Of a stretch of 64,000 bases of DNA, positions 14,448 through 25,450 are shown in pieces. The position numbers were made by a program, and so were the translations under genes. The notes under the pieces were generated by a model that saw nothing but the letters and a program-made list of their open reading frames with translations, made no database searches and had not been told where the DNA came from. The first letter of the stretch is position 1, and every line of letters begins with the position of its first letter. Source of the stretch: Leptospira haakeii (GTDB taxonomy: Bacteria > Spirochaetota > Leptospiria > Leptospirales > Leptospiraceae); NCBI RefSeq assembly GCF_002812045.1, contig NZ_NPEG01000013.1, positions 1 through 64,000 of the forward strand, written 5' to 3'.

Positions 14448-17129
14448 ATGTTGGAAACCAAGGTCCGCACTCTTACAGAAACCAAGTTTGAATGCCTTTC
14501 TTGCGGAACCGTTTCCAGGTTACCGGAAGGAGTTCCTACGGGAACTGTCTTTAAACTTACTTGTTATCGCTGTGGCGAGAAGGCATTAGTCAAATACCTA
14601 TCTTCTCCGCCTGAAATTACGGAAGAAAAACCGGCGCCAAGGGAGGAGATCCAGACACCATCTGTTGGAACTCCAACATATCAGGAAAGAGAAAGACCCG
14701 CGATTCGTCCTATCCAGAAAGAAGTTTCGAAAGAATCGCCACTTGCTGGTTTCCTGGAGGGTATCCAATCTAAATGGGATAATTGGAAAGATTCCTGGTC
14801 CAAAAATCCTTCTGAGGATCGTCCTTGGTTCCAAAAGGTCAGAACCGAAACCGATACTCCTACTGCCTTCCATCGTCCGATCAAAACTTTATCCGAAAGA
14901 TTATTGGAGAAGGGTAGAAGGTTCCAATTTCCTAAATTCCGTCCGAATATCTGGCTCGTCCTAATCCCTTTACCTCTTGCATTAGTATTTTTGATCTTTT
15001 TCTGGATGGGAGTGATCCAGAGAGAAGCGGAAGTCCCAGGTCTATTAAGTATTTTTTATATTCATCAGCCGACTGTCATTTATGATAGGGACGGAAGAAA
15101 AGTTTCCGAAATTTTCGGCAAAAAAACAAGCAACCTAGAATGGGAAGCTTATCCGGAAAATCTAAAAAGAATGGTGCTTCTGGTAGAAGACCGTAGCTTT
15201 TTTTCACACGGAGGAATTCATTATTCTTCGGTGTTACGTGCTTTTTTTGTAAATATAATCAGCCTTCGATTCAAACAGGGTGCTTCCACAATCACTCAGC
15301 AGTTGGCTCGTATTCTTCTGAATGATCGTGAAAAAAGTTTAGGAAGAAAGTTAAAAGAGGCTCAGCTTGCTTATGCTTTGGAATCTTCCTTAGACAAAGA
15401 AAAGATCTTATTACATTATATGAATAACGTGTATTTAGGTCATGGCGCGTTCGGATTTGCAAGTGCCTCCGAATTCTATTTTGGGAAAAAACCGAAAGAC
15501 TTAAATGTATCGGAGATGATTGTTCTGGCTTCTCTGGCTTCTGCTCCAAATCGTTTTTCTCCATTAAAAAATCCTGATCTATCTTCCGGAAGAGTAGAAG
15601 CGATCCTCAGATCTTTAGAGAATGACGGCGCATTAAAAGAAGATCTAAGGCCTACGATCCAAGATATCTACCAAACATTCAATACTCGTTCTCCTGGAGA
15701 AACAGTGTATGGAAATCGTAAGGATGATTCTCCTTACGTAACCGAACATGTCAGAAAATTTCTTCAAACGATGTATCCGGATACAAACATTTATGAAAGC
15801 GGTGGATTTTCAGTTTATACCACAATTTCTCAGCCTGTTCAGGCAGAGTTGCAGAAGGTGGTGAAAACACATGTGGAAAATCTACTAAAAGGTGGACAAG
15901 TTAGACGAAACCGTCTCACTGAGAATGGAAAAAATGCGGATGTAACTCCTTTCCGAAATTTAGTCGCAGATCTTTCTCCCGCATTGGAATTATTTATAGA
16001 TACGGATCGATTTGTAACTGGGGGAGATAGCGGGCTTCAGGCTGCAGTGGTCGCAGTAGATCCTCAAACGGGTGATGTTCTTCTTTTGCATGGGGGAACA
16101 GAATTCAAATCGGATAACCAATTTCCTAGAGCGACCGGAATGTATAGACAAACCGGATCTACGATCAAGCCGATCCTGTATTCGGAAGCGATAGATTCAG
16201 GGATCGCGAATCCTGCGACACATATCTTAGATGCACCTTTGATCTATAAAAATTCGGTCTCGAATTGGATGCCCGAAAATATAGGAAACCAATACGATGG
16301 GGATATTTCCCTTAGAGTTGCACTTGCAAAATCCAAAAACACTGCGGCAGTCCAGATCGCCGAAAAACTAGGATTAGGTGAGATTTCTGCCGCATTCGAA
16401 AGGTTTTTCTTTCCGGAAGAGAAAGTGTTGAAAAGCAGATTTAGGCGAGATCTTTCTTTGGCTCTCGGTTCCTTGGAACTTTCTCCTTTGGAAATGGCTT
16501 CTGCATATTCCGCATTTGCAAATGACGGAAATATAGTAAGACCTCATTTGATCGAAAAAGTAGTAGATAGAGCGGGTAACGTTGTTTATCAAAGAAAGGA
16601 CCAAGACGAATTCAATTTGAAATGGCCTCAAACTAGAAAAGCGATCACACCTCCTACTGCTGAGATCATGATCGATCTACTTCATGGAAGTGCAAATCAT
16701 GCCGGTGTCCGAAACACAGGTTACAGGGGGGAAGTAGCGGGCAAGACAGGGACTACGAACGAGCATAGAGACGCTTGGTTCGTAGGAGTAAGGCCTGGGA
16801 TTTCAATGGCGGTTTGGTTGGGTTACGATTCTCCAGGTTTTGGAATGGGAAGTTCTGCGTTAGGCGGAACAATTGCGGCTCCTTTATGGGGATCAATCGC
16901 TAAACTATTCGATTCTGCGGAATCCGGAGATAAGGAAGAAAGAAAAAAATATCAGTACTCCCAAAGAGCAGTGACTATGGAAATCTGTCCTGAGTCTGGA
17001 AAACTTCCTGGGCCGGATTGTCCTAAAAAGACCAGTGAATTATTCCATCCTTCTCATCTTCCTGCAGAGACCTGTCCTTTGACCCATAAGTCGGATGCAA
17101 AACAGGAGCTTTTGAAGAATGTTTTCTAA
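14448..17129 (+). CDS. Class A penicillin-binding protein (PBP1A-like) with N-terminal zinc ribbon
   Basis: The 893-residue bifunctional peptidoglycan synthase begins with a putative zinc ribbon (Cys16, Cys19, Cys39, Cys42) and a Pro/Glu-rich cytoplasmic linker. A TM follows near 168-188. The glycosyltransferase-51 domain has [11 protein letters not shown] and [12 protein letters not shown]. The transpeptidase has the catalytic Ser in GSTIKP and KTGTTNEH near 785. It polymerises and cross-links peptidoglycan at the inner membrane. The zinc ribbon is unusual for PBP1A and lies on the cytoplasmic side. The next gene overlaps the 3' end by 11 bases. Confidence 0.92.
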   Translation: MLETKVRTLTETKFECLSCGTVSRLPEGVPTGTVFKLTCYRCGEKALVKYLSSPPEITEEKPAPREEIQTPSVGTPTYQERERPAIRPIQKEVSKESPLAGFLEGIQSKWDNWKDSWSKNPSEDRPWFQKVRTETDTPTAFHRPIKTLSERLLEKGRRFQFPKFRPNIWLVLIPLPLALVFLIFFWMGVIQREAEVPGLLSIFYIHQPTVIYDRDGRKVSEIFGKKTSNLEWEAYPENLKRMVLLVEDRSFFSHGGIHYSSVLRAFFVNIISLRFKQGASTITQQLARILLNDREKSLGRKLKEAQLAYALESSLDKEKILLHYMNNVYLGHGAFGFASASEFYFGKKPKDLNVSEMIVLASLASAPNRFSPLKNPDLSSGRVEAILRSLENDGALKEDLRPTIQDIYQTFNTRSPGETVYGNRKDDSPYVTEHVRKFLQTMYPDTNIYESGGFSVYTTISQPVQAELQKVVKTHVENLLKGGQVRRNRLTENGKNADVTPFRNLVADLSPALELFIDTDRFVTGGDSGLQAAVVAVDPQTGDVLLLHGGTEFKSDNQFPRATGMYRQTGSTIKPILYSEAIDSGIANPATHILDAPLIYKNSVSNWMPENIGNQYDGDISLRVALAKSKNTAAVQIAEKLGLGEISAAFERFFFPEEKVLKSRFRRDLSLALGSLELSPLEMASAYSAFANDGNIVRPHLIEKVVDRAGNVVYQRKDQDEFNLKWPQTRKAITPPTAEIMIDLLHGSANHAGVRNTGYRGEVAGKTGTTNEHRDAWFVGVRPGISMAVWLGYDSPGFGMGSSALGGTIAAPLWGSIAKLFDSAESGDKEERKKYQYSQRAVTMEICPESGKLPGPDCPKKTSELFHPSHLPAETCPLTHKSDAKQELLKNVF

Positions 17130-18711
17130 AAGAAAGAACGCGGCTCTTTTCTTTCTGGTATTTTCCTTTTTTCCTAGTTTGAGCTTTGCAGTTTCTTATG
17201 AAGAAGCTTACGAGTTAGAAAAACTTTCTCCCGTATTTGCGATCCCATTATACGAAGAAGTAGTTCGATCTTCCGGCGTTGGAGACTTTAAAAAAACTGC
17301 ATCTTCCAGGCTTTATTTTTTATACGAAAAATTTAATAAATACCTTCCTGCCATCCAATACCAAACAAGAGCCGGGAGTTTAAAAAATAAAAAAGGAGAA
17401 TGGTCTTCTCTAGTAAAAACACTTTCAGACGGATTGGGAGTCACACCATTCTCTTTGCTCGCCGTTATCAATTCTTGCTCTAAAGAAACTCCGGTTTGGG
17501 TACCACCTGAGCCGACTGTGCATCCGGAAACGGGAGAACTGATCCAGCCGACTCCTCCTGATCCTTATAGGGTATTATCTAAAAAAGAAAATCATTCTTT
17601 GATCCGTCTTTGTTATTCTCTCAAAATGAAACAAAGAGATTTTGAAGGATGGGATAATATATTCTTTTATTTATTTTCCAAAGATGTTCTTACAAAAGAT
17701 GAAGCGCTTCCACTTTGGGTGGGATCTTCTATACAATCCGGGAAAGGAACTCCATACAAAAGAGTATTTCTTTCCGGAAGATTCAAAGAGTTAAGTAATG
17801 AATCCAAATCGGATCTATTATTCTTATATGCAAAGTTCCTCAGACATAATGGAAAATTCGAATCTAGTACCAGATATTTTCTGACAAGCGGCACTTACTC
17901 TTCTTCCAAAAGAGGAAAATGGGAAACTGCGAAAAACCTGCTGATCATGGATAGAAAGAAAGAAGCCTGCACGATGATCGGAGATTCGTTCAACGCGGGT
18001 GATGAATCCGAAATATTAATGAAGAAGATTTGCCAGTCAGGTAATTGGGATTGGGTCCAAACCTATTTACCTGCTCTCAAAATCCTAATGAGAGAAAATC
18101 CGGATCCTGTATTTGCTTATGCACTCGAGGGTGGTGGCAGAGAAGCAATCGATCTATTTTTAAAACAAGTTGGTTCAAAAACTTCCGATAAAGACGACGA
18201 TTCTGAGGAAGATTCAGAATCGGCAGATATTCTGAACAAACTTATTCCTCCGGAGAGCAGAAATAAATTCCCTTTCTGGGATGCTCGAGACAAAGAAGCG
18301 GATCTTGTAGTTCCGGATAGAGCAAAATATTTATGCAAGGTGATACGTAGACCATTCTTCGGGACTCCTTCGATCCAACCTCAGTTCTGCAAAGAAGTTT
18401 CTCCTGGAAGTTTGGAAACATTACTTTCTATCGTAGCAGAAGAAGAGGAAGAGGCGAGTTTTGCATTCGCTGATCCTGCTTATCTTCCTCTTTCCGTAAA
18501 ATGGATCTGGAAAAACGGATCAGAATCCGAATCGAATGTGGAGCCCGCACTTCCAAAAGTTTTGGGTCCTTCTTCCGAACCTGGTCCTTGGAATTTGGAA
18601 TTTATAGTATATCGTAAAGTTCTAAATCGTGCTTATGCAGAGATCCGCATCAAAGACAAATACTTTGTAGTTTCCGTGAAACCTTCTTATGTGGTTTGGA
18701 GTAAGAATTAA
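17119..18711 (+). CDS. Exported hypothetical protein, possibly repeat-helical
   Basis: The 530-residue product has a signal peptide ([17 protein letters not shown]). Much of the middle is helical with spacing reminiscent of TPR-like solenoids, but no clear consensus repeats. An acidic, low-complexity stretch occurs near residues 350-370. Overlap of 11 bases with the PBP gene implies translational coupling and a cell-wall-related role, by inference only. Confidence 0.6.
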   Translation: MFSKRKNAALFFLVFSFFPSLSFAVSYEEAYELEKLSPVFAIPLYEEVVRSSGVGDFKKTASSRLYFLYEKFNKYLPAIQYQTRAGSLKNKKGEWSSLVKTLSDGLGVTPFSLLAVINSCSKETPVWVPPEPTVHPETGELIQPTPPDPYRVLSKKENHSLIRLCYSLKMKQRDFEGWDNIFFYLFSKDVLTKDEALPLWVGSSIQSGKGTPYKRVFLSGRFKELSNESKSDLLFLYAKFLRHNGKFESSTRYFLTSGTYSSSKRGKWETAKNLLIMDRKKEACTMIGDSFNAGDESEILMKKICQSGNWDWVQTYLPALKILMRENPDPVFAYALEGGGREAIDLFLKQVGSKTSDKDDDSEEDSESADILNKLIPPESRNKFPFWDARDKEADLVVPDRAKYLCKVIRRPFFGTPSIQPQFCKEVSPGSLETLLSIVAEEEEEASFAFADPAYLPLSVKWIWKNGSESESNVEPALPKVLGPSSEPGPWNLEFIVYRKVLNRAYAEIRIKDKYFVVSVKPSYVVWSKN

Positions 18712-18726
18712 AAACGTTACTCTAAC

Positions 18727-20061
18727 TTATTGTTGTACACCTGCACGCCAAACATTGTGGATAGACAAAGTATCTGAAATATTCTGAATTGGATTCCCAT
18801 CAATCAATAACAAGTCCGCTCTTGCCCCCGGAAAAATTCTACCACGATCGTTTAAGCTGAACCTTCTCGCAGGAATAGAAGTGGCAGCGCGTAATGCCTC
18901 TATAGGTTTGAATCCTGCTGCCACAAGTAATTGTAATTCATGATGAAGACTTGCACCATGAGCGAGGCCACCAAGATCTGCAATTGGCTCAGATACATCA
19001 CTTCCCGCTAATATATCTACGCCAGCTTTATGAAGAGCCATTACACTTTCGAAAGAATCTTCGAGCCTTCCTTTAGGATAAACATTCATATTTTTGGAGA
19101 GAGCTTCTAACCATTCTTTACTTAACTTGGAACTTACACGTTTATCTGAAACTAATGTGCGAGGGCTATTGCCGAAAGCTGTAGAGAGTGTAGTCAACGT
19201 AGGTACGATAAAAGCCCCGGAAGATTGGATCGCAGAGATCAGTTCTTTGTCAGGTTTCCTATCAAAGAACATATGTGCCAGTCCATCTACACCTGCAGAG
19301 ATTGCCCTGCGTCCTCCGCTAAGGGAAGTAACATGAGCGATCGCCATTTTGTCGCGACGATGAGCTGCTTTTACAGACGCAATTAAAGTTGCATCATCAA
19401 TTACTGGAAGTCCAGGTGTGCCGACAGTGTCTCCATCTTCTATAATGATCTTAATGAAGTCGGAACCACCTTCCACTTGTTTGTCTACGAACTTGATTGC
19501 TTCTTCCGGAGTGGAAACAAATGGATAACGATAAAATGTTTTTAAGAACCAGTTACTACTCAGCTGCATATACTGTGTTGGATGTCCTCCAGGAGGAGTG
19601 ATTCCCATACCTGCAGAACGTATGTCGGCAAGGTCAGTCCTATTTGCAATCTGCCAACGTTCCCAGAACATCCATTGACCGGTCATTTCCAATTCCGTAG
19701 TCACTCCGAACAATAGAGCATCATGTAAACCGTCTATATCAGTATGAACATGTGAATCTATTAGACCTGGCATTAACATTCCGCCATTTGCATCCACAAT
19801 CCTGGCGCTGGCAGGAATATCTCCGCCAATAGAATGAATACGATCCCCTTTGATAATCAGAGTATGATCTTTGATAAGTTCTTGTCCGTCGAAAATATTC
19901 GCATTGATGATTGCGACTATTTGATCTTCCGGAGCTGAAGGTTTTTTGCAGTCGATCAAAAGGCAACCGGAGACTATTACTGTTAAAGTAGTTACGGTAA
20001 TCGCTTTTAGAGCAAGGTGTTTGGATTTTTTATAAGTTTTGGTAAGTTCGTTAAAGTTCAT
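18727..20061 (-). CDS. Amidohydrolase-family lipoprotein
   Basis: The 444-residue product has a lipoprotein signal (VIVSGC). It shows the amidohydrolase core: LMPGLIDSHVHTD with the HxH metal pair, a Lys in GSDFIKII, His in MAIAHVTS, and Asp in DILAGSDVSEP. The family includes imidazolonepropionase-like and Xaa-Pro dipeptidase-like enzymes; the substrate cannot be told. Two starts are possible: GTG at 20073, overlapping the previous stop (GTGA), or ATG at 20061, which I prefer. Coupled to the upstream DUF4405-like gene. Confidence 0.78.
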   Translation of the reverse strand: MNFNELTKTYKKSKHLALKAITVTTLTVIVSGCLLIDCKKPSAPEDQIVAIINANIFDGQELIKDHTLIIKGDRIHSIGGDIPASARIVDANGGMLMPGLIDSHVHTDIDGLHDALLFGVTTELEMTGQWMFWERWQIANRTDLADIRSAGMGITPPGGHPTQYMQLSSNWFLKTFYRYPFVSTPEEAIKFVDKQVEGGSDFIKIIIEDGDTVGTPGLPVIDDATLIASVKAAHRRDKMAIAHVTSLSGGRRAISAGVDGLAHMFFDRKPDKELISAIQSSGAFIVPTLTTLSTAFGNSPRTLVSDKRVSSKLSKEWLEALSKNMNVYPKGRLEDSFESVMALHKAGVDILAGSDVSEPIADLGGLAHGASLHHELQLLVAAGFKPIEALRAATSIPARRFSLNDRGRIFPGARADLLLIDGNPIQNISDTLSIHNVWRAGVQQ

Positions 20062-20069
20062 ATATGGTA

Positions 20070-20549
20070 TCACTTCAAAATCAATTCTACAATTTCTTCC
20101 GGAGATTTTTTATTTTGAACACAAATCTCCTCCAATGATTTTGAAGGATCATCAATAATGATATTATTCTTTTTTAGGATCTCCGCAGCCTGCTGATAGT
20201 CTCCATTCAAAAGTTTGAAAGAATCAGATACAGGAGATTTAATGAATTTTTCCAAAATCTGATCTTCCAAATTTCCATGCATCTTTCCACCAACGATAAA
20301 TGCGATTGAAATGATAAGAATTGATATACTCGGAAGAAGAAGTTGTTTCTTCTTCGCGTAATTTTTGATACTGCTCCAATTCATTCGTATATGAAAGATC
20401 GCAAACACCACAAAGCTTATGCCTAAAAATTCATGAACAACTTTTGTATAATCATCCAAGAGGTGAAAGAACATCAAGACACCCGTGGCCCCGACGATCA
20501 GGAATATAAAAACTAGATAAGGTGTAACGAATTCTTTTTTGAGTTTCAT
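20070..20549 (-). CDS. Small DUF4405/cytochrome b561-like membrane protein
   Basis: A 159-residue protein with three hydrophobic segments (residues 8-28, 37-56, 74-92) and histidines at membrane positions (FFHLLDDY, VHEFLGISF, FAIFHIRMNW). These are the pattern of DUF4405, a b561-like possible di-haem membrane domain. The C-terminal soluble region is helical. Its stop overlaps the potential GTG start of the amidohydrolase gene, so the two form an operon. Haem binding is an inference. Confidence 0.6.
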   Translation of the reverse strand: MKLKKEFVTPYLVFIFLIVGATGVLMFFHLLDDYTKVVHEFLGISFVVFAIFHIRMNWSSIKNYAKKKQLLLPSISILIISIAFIVGGKMHGNLEDQILEKFIKSPVSDSFKLLNGDYQQAAEILKKNNIIIDDPSKSLEEICVQNKKSPEEIVELILK

Positions 20550-20959
20550 CGGGCTCTCTCTTGTTCTTCATGAGACCTTGGTTGGTGTGGAGGTTCCACA
20601 GAAAGGGTTGGGCGACTCCTTCGGACCGCGCTCTACGCTTCAATCAGCAAAGCACCACCTGTGGTGCATTGCCGGATTTCCGCTACGATCGCTGTCGCGG
20701 TTGTAGTCTGGGAATGTTTAGTATGATTATGAGGAAAGATTTGTGGACGGGAGATTTCGGATTCGCCGTTACGCACTTTGCCTTCCTGGCAAAGTTGGCT
20801 CCACGGCGTCTTTCTCACGCTCTTCGCCATCCATGGCTCGAGTCGCATTCATTTACGCTCCCTACGGGTCGCTATGAATGCTCACGCTCGAAAGCTTCGA
20901 ATCCTTCCGGACTTTTTAGTATATTAGGATTTTGTTTTAAGGGGGAAGGGAGAAACTTT
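20550..20959. repeat. GC-rich dispersed repeat, no gene
   Basis: This 410-base stretch has base use unlike its neighbours. It shares TTGGGCGACTCC (20608-20619) and ATCGCTGTCGCGGTTG (20688-20703), in the same order, with 41317-41424. Inside are GCACCAC/GTGGTGC (about 20651-20667) and a run of CGCTCCCTACGGGTCGC type. Open frames across it have no family features. It abuts tRNA-Tyr. Confidence 0.55.
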
Positions 20960-21041
20960 TGGGCAGGGAAGGATTCGAACCTTCGAAGGCTGGGCCAGCA
21001 GATTTACAGTCTGCCCTCGTTGACCGCTTGAGTACCTACCC
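20960..21041 (-). tRNA. tRNA-Tyr (GTA)
   Basis: The minus strand folds as an 82-base tRNA: acceptor GGGTAGG with CCTGCCC (one G-U pair), anticodon GTA in ACTGTAAAT, a long class II variable arm, and TTCGAAT in the T loop. CCA is not encoded. Confidence 0.93.
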
Positions 21042-21102
21042 GTTGTTGAAAGCCATTATTTTTGCTCAGGGTGGCTGGTCAATCTTATTCGGAAAATGAA
21101 CG

Positions 21103-21175
<73 letters not shown>

Positions 21176-21263
21176 GTTCAAGAGACAGTTTTCGAAATCA
21201 TTTTGTCGGGTCAATCGATTAAAAAGGATTTTCTCCAGCTTTCGAATATTGTCTTTTGGACAG

Positions 21264-21647
21264 ATGCCTCTTTTTCTGATCAATACTGGAATGACTCTCT
21301 CTATACTTTTTTTTTATACGGGGTATTGGTTTCGTTTTAGAAACAACCGATTGCATAGGATCTTCAATTTGGGAGGAATCCTTTTCAATCTAAGCACCGC
21401 AATTTATTTGTTGGGCCTAAAATATTTGGGGGAAGGGATAGAGCAGTCTGGGCTAATCGCGACTGTTGATAAACTGTATATAGACATTCACAGAGCGGTG
21501 GCGGCCATTACACTGATTATGATGTTACTCATGGGTTGGTCCGGGCTGACTAGAAAAAAAGAATTCCATAGGAAGCTTCATTTTATTTTTCTACCATTAT
21601 ACACACTCGTTTATCTATCGGGACTATTTTTGTTCCGCTCGAATTAA
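21264..21647 (+). CDS. Small four-TM membrane protein, unknown function
   Basis: The 127-residue product has four hydrophobic helices (about 3-20, 36-52, 68-90, 103-122). Basic loops and three histidines sit near the membrane ends (RLHRIF, DIHRAV, FHRKLH), resembling small DUF420-type proteins, but I cannot assign a family. ATG at 21264 is preferred to TTG 21249. It ends 17 bases before the transketolase gene, so the two may be cotranscribed. Confidence 0.55.
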   Translation: MPLFLINTGMTLSILFFYTGYWFRFRNNRLHRIFNLGGILFNLSTAIYLLGLKYLGEGIEQSGLIATVDKLYIDIHRAVAAITLIMMLLMGWSGLTRKKEFHRKLHFIFLPLYTLVYLSGLFLFRSN

Positions 21648-21664
21648 TACCGGAGCTTGCTTAC

Positions 21665-22489
21665 GTGGAAGATACCAAAGAAATCAAAATATTCGCTAAT
21701 AATATCCGCAAAAACGTGATCAAAATGGTCACTGCGGCAAAATCCGGTCACCCGGGAGGTCCTCTTGGACTTGCGGATATCTACGCAGTATTATACAAAA
21801 AGGTCCTAAATCATAAACCTACTGATCCGGATTGGGAAGATAGAGACAGACTTATCCTTTCCAACGGTCACGTATGTGCAGTACGTTATGCTGCCATGGC
21901 TCAGGCGGGATTTTTTCCAGAGTCCGAACTTCTTACCTTTAGGAACATAAACTCTAAATTGCAAGGACATCCTTCTACCCGTTATTTAAAAGGGATAGAA
22001 AGCTCTTCCGGATCTCTTGGCCAGGGACTTTCTGTTGCAGTTGGGATCGCTTTAGGTGCAAGACTTTCTAAAAAAGACTACAAAGTATATGCATGTATCT
22101 CTGACGGAGAATGTGGAGAAGGTATGACCTGGGAAGCGGCACAATCCGCTGCTCATTATAAAACCGATAACCTGATCGCGTTTATGGATAAAAACGGGAT
22201 CCAGATCGACGGATTCACCAAAGATGTAATGAATCTGGAGCCTCTTAATAAGAAGTTTGCTGCATTCGGTTGGAATGTATTAGAAGCAGATGGCCATAAT
22301 ATCGAATCTATTATCTCCGCTTTCGAAAAGGCGAAAGCTCATAAAGGTTCTCCTACCATTATTCTTTTCGAAACCGTATTAGGAAAAGGTGTCTCCTTCA
22401 TGGAAAATAATCCAGGATGGCATGGAACTCCTCCGAATGCGGAACAAGAAAAGAAAGCGTTGGAAGAATTAGAACAAGTAACCGCTTAA
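21665..22489 (+). CDS. Transketolase, N-terminal (TPP-binding) subunit
   Basis: The 274-residue protein covers only the first, thiamine-diphosphate-binding third of transketolase: [47 protein letters not shown], and the SDGECGEG...DKNGIQIDG cofactor motif. Split transketolases need a separate C-terminal subunit carrying the pyrimidine and C domains; none is next to it here. It functions in the non-oxidative pentose phosphate pathway. The start is GTG; no closer ATG exists. Confidence 0.88.
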   Translation: MEDTKEIKIFANNIRKNVIKMVTAAKSGHPGGPLGLADIYAVLYKKVLNHKPTDPDWEDRDRLILSNGHVCAVRYAAMAQAGFFPESELLTFRNINSKLQGHPSTRYLKGIESSSGSLGQGLSVAVGIALGARLSKKDYKVYACISDGECGEGMTWEAAQSAAHYKTDNLIAFMDKNGIQIDGFTKDVMNLEPLNKKFAAFGWNVLEADGHNIESIISAFEKAKAHKGSPTIILFETVLGKGVSFMENNPGWHGTPPNAEQEKKALEELEQVTA

Positions 22490-22496
22490 TCCTCTT

Positions 22497-22524
22497 GGGT
22501 TAGAGAAAGAAATTTTTCTAACCC
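22497..22524 (+). terminator. Probable terminator after the transketolase subunit gene
   Basis: GGGTTAGA (22497-22504) pairs with TCTAACCC (22517-22524). The hairpin starts eight bases after the stop codon but the following U-run is weak. Confidence 0.5.
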
Positions 22525-22691
22525 GAACATTTCTATCAACATAACAAAAGTCTCATTTCATTTTTCTAATCACTTGAACAAGTGCGTTCGAAAAAGATGG
22601 AAGACATAGTTAATTTATATTGCACATCCTTTTTTATACAATCATTTCAGATCCGAATTGACTTTCGTTTTTGAAATCCGATTTTATAGAT

Positions 22692-23591
22692 ATGCAATCC
22701 TCCGATTCTTTTTTCGGCACAGTTCCTTTTCCTCCGGATAAGATCGAGGACAAGTTTTATCAGTTAGAGTTTTCTTCTCTTCAAGATAAATCTAGGATCA
22801 TAAAAGAGATCGCTAGCATGATCCCTTGGCAAGTTAGAGTCCAAGAAATTGCGGATGAACTGAAAGATCCAACTCTCAGAGTTTTTGCACGTTCCGTAAG
22901 CGCTGCAATTCATTCTGAAAGGATCAGTTATCGTTATTCTATCTTAGCTGAAAAGGGTCATCCAAATCATTATGACGATTTGGAAGAGGGTGTATTTCTT
23001 CTTTCTTCAGTGATTGATTCAGATCTTTCTTATTTGGAGTTCAGAACTTATCTGGATAAGATCGCGATCCGTGTAGAAGAGTTGGTAGATCTGAATGAGG
23101 ATCTCGCTTCCGACGAAGTTAAGGTGCATTTTTTAACCAGAGTACTCTCTCAGGAAGAAGGTTTCGGCGGAAATCACGACCAGTATGAGGATCCGAACAA
23201 TTCTTATCTTCACAAGGTGTTCTCTTCTAAAAAAGGGATCCCGATCTCTCTTTCCGTTATTTATTTGTTAGTGGCCCATCGATTACAACTCCCCTTATAC
23301 GGGGTAAATATGCCTCTACATTTCCTTCTTCATTTTGAATCATCCGAATTCCAAACCTATATAGATTCTTATCATGGTGGCGTGATGTTGGATCGTTCTA
23401 CCTGCATTCGTTTTCTAAAAGCGAACGGATTTCAGGCCCATGAAAGATATTTCACTCATGCGAGCAGTCTGACAATTCTCAAAAGAATGTTCCGCAACCT
23501 AATCCATATCTACCGCAAAAAAGAGGATAGGGATATGGAAAAGATCCTTTCCCGTCATCTTCTTGCCTTGGACAATAAATGGAAACCTTGA
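22692..23591 (+). CDS. SirB1-family (transglutaminase-like) protein
   Basis: A 299-residue soluble protein. The central region [19 protein letters not shown] and [14 protein letters not shown] is diagnostic of the SirB1/transglutaminase-like domain, and [11 protein letters not shown] and [10 protein letters not shown] also fit. The usual catalytic Cys of transglutaminases is replaced (ISLSVIY), as is common in SirB1 proteins, so it is probably non-enzymatic. ATG 22692 is preferred to TTG 22671; neither has a clear ribosome-binding site. Confidence 0.75.
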   Translation: MQSSDSFFGTVPFPPDKIEDKFYQLEFSSLQDKSRIIKEIASMIPWQVRVQEIADELKDPTLRVFARSVSAAIHSERISYRYSILAEKGHPNHYDDLEEGVFLLSSVIDSDLSYLEFRTYLDKIAIRVEELVDLNEDLASDEVKVHFLTRVLSQEEGFGGNHDQYEDPNNSYLHKVFSSKKGIPISLSVIYLLVAHRLQLPLYGVNMPLHFLLHFESSEFQTYIDSYHGGVMLDRSTCIRFLKANGFQAHERYFTHASSLTILKRMFRNLIHIYRKKEDRDMEKILSRHLLALDNKWKP

Positions 23592-23680
23592 CCATAATTG
23601 GTCTCGAACTCCTCTCCTCGCTTCCTTTACTGCTTGAGCCAAAAATTCGTTTCTAAATACTGTCGTAACAGGAAACCCGC

Positions 23681-24640
<960 letters not shown>

Positions 24641-24660
24641 TTTTTTTAAATAAGGGAATA

Positions 24661-24685
24661 GAAGGCGAAAGAGTCTCTCGCCTTC
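24661..24685. terminator. Hairpin between convergent genes
   Basis: GAAGGCGA (24661-24668) pairs with TCGCCTTC (24678-24685). It lies midway between two convergent stops and probably ends transcription from both, although U-runs are poor. Confidence 0.55.
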
Positions 24686-24701
24686 CATATCAAAGAATTG
24701 A

Positions 24702-25241
24702 TTATTTTTTGCCTGGTGCTTTTACTTGCACTTTAGAAACTTCTTCCAAGAACTTTTTGATATTGGCTCTTGCAGAGTTTTCATTCGCTAATCTCATTCT
24801 TTTTACTCCGATCAATGCATCGCCCATAGTAGCTTCACCGGATTCATCTACTAAAAGTTCAGAAACTACCTGAGTTCCTTTAGATAGGGTGTATTTGATT
24901 TTCGTTTTTACTGTGAAAGTAGTTCCGAAATAAGGGCGATCCACATCTACGATCTCAATTTTAAGATGCCAATTGTTTCCGAATTGTTCTTCGAGGGTCT
25001 CGAAAAGTCCGGCTGCCGCTACGGATTCTTTTACCGCAGCAGTGAATTCCTCATCAGATATTTTGGACATCCAGAACGGTAAAGTGATACTTCCGCCCAC
25101 GGATTCGTTGATATAGATTTTATCTCCGACTTTTTTTGGAGCTTTAAAATCTGTGACTCTCATTCCTTCTCTTGTAGAAGGGAAAGCACAATTGAACATT
25201 ACTAAGGCGGAGGCGATTAGGAAAATGGTTTTACGATTCAT
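24702..25241 (-). CDS. Lipoprotein of unknown function
   Basis: The 179-residue product has a signal peptide with a relaxed spirochaetal lipobox (LVMFNC, Cys18). The mature region has a mixed alpha/beta pattern including WHLKIEIVDVDRPYFG, and a charged helix (NENSARANIKKFLEEV) near the C terminus. No family recognised. A 22-bp perfect palindrome about 115 bases upstream may control it. Confidence 0.6.
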   Translation of the reverse strand: MNRKTIFLIASALVMFNCAFPSTREGMRVTDFKAPKKVGDKIYINESVGGSITLPFWMSKISDEEFTAAVKESVAAAGLFETLEEQFGNNWHLKIEIVDVDRPYFGTTFTVKTKIKYTLSKGTQVVSELLVDESGEATMGDALIGVKRMRLANENSARANIKKFLEEVSKVQVKAPGKK

Positions 25242-25353
25242 TTTTGTCCTTATTAGGGGTTAATTTAGAGTAGTATGATTTTCTAAAGCGCGTGACGGTC
25301 AAATATTTTAGATAAAGAAGGGCGGATCGTCCTATAATAATGTACGTAAACCG

Positions 25354-25375
25354 AATTATCCCATATGGGATAATT
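25354..25375. promoter_or_regulatory. 22-bp perfect palindrome upstream of the lipoprotein gene at 24702
   Basis: AATTATCCCAT followed directly by ATGGGATAATT is an uninterrupted 22-bp palindrome. A TTGACC (25297-25302, minus) with a distant CATACT lies between it and the lipoprotein start. It is likely an operator bound by a dimeric regulator upstream of the -35 element; the regulator is unknown. Confidence 0.45.
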
Positions 25376-25392
25376 AAAGAGCGAAGTGTACA

Positions 25393-25427
25393 CAAAAAAG
25401 CCGCGAGTAAACCCGCGGCTTCTTTTT
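25393..25427. terminator. Bidirectional terminator
   Basis: AAGCCGCG (25398-25405) pairs with CGCGGCTT (25414-25421), with A-rich and T-rich flanks giving a U-run on either strand. It lies just after the stop of the gene at 25451 (minus). Confidence 0.85.
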
Positions 25428-25450
25428 TAGCATTTTGCGCTAAACTTGGA

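Noticed and set aside
20561..21031. A 156-codon plus-strand frame through the GC-rich repeat and tRNA-Tyr
   Set aside because: It runs through a tRNA gene and repeat sequence and has no protein features.
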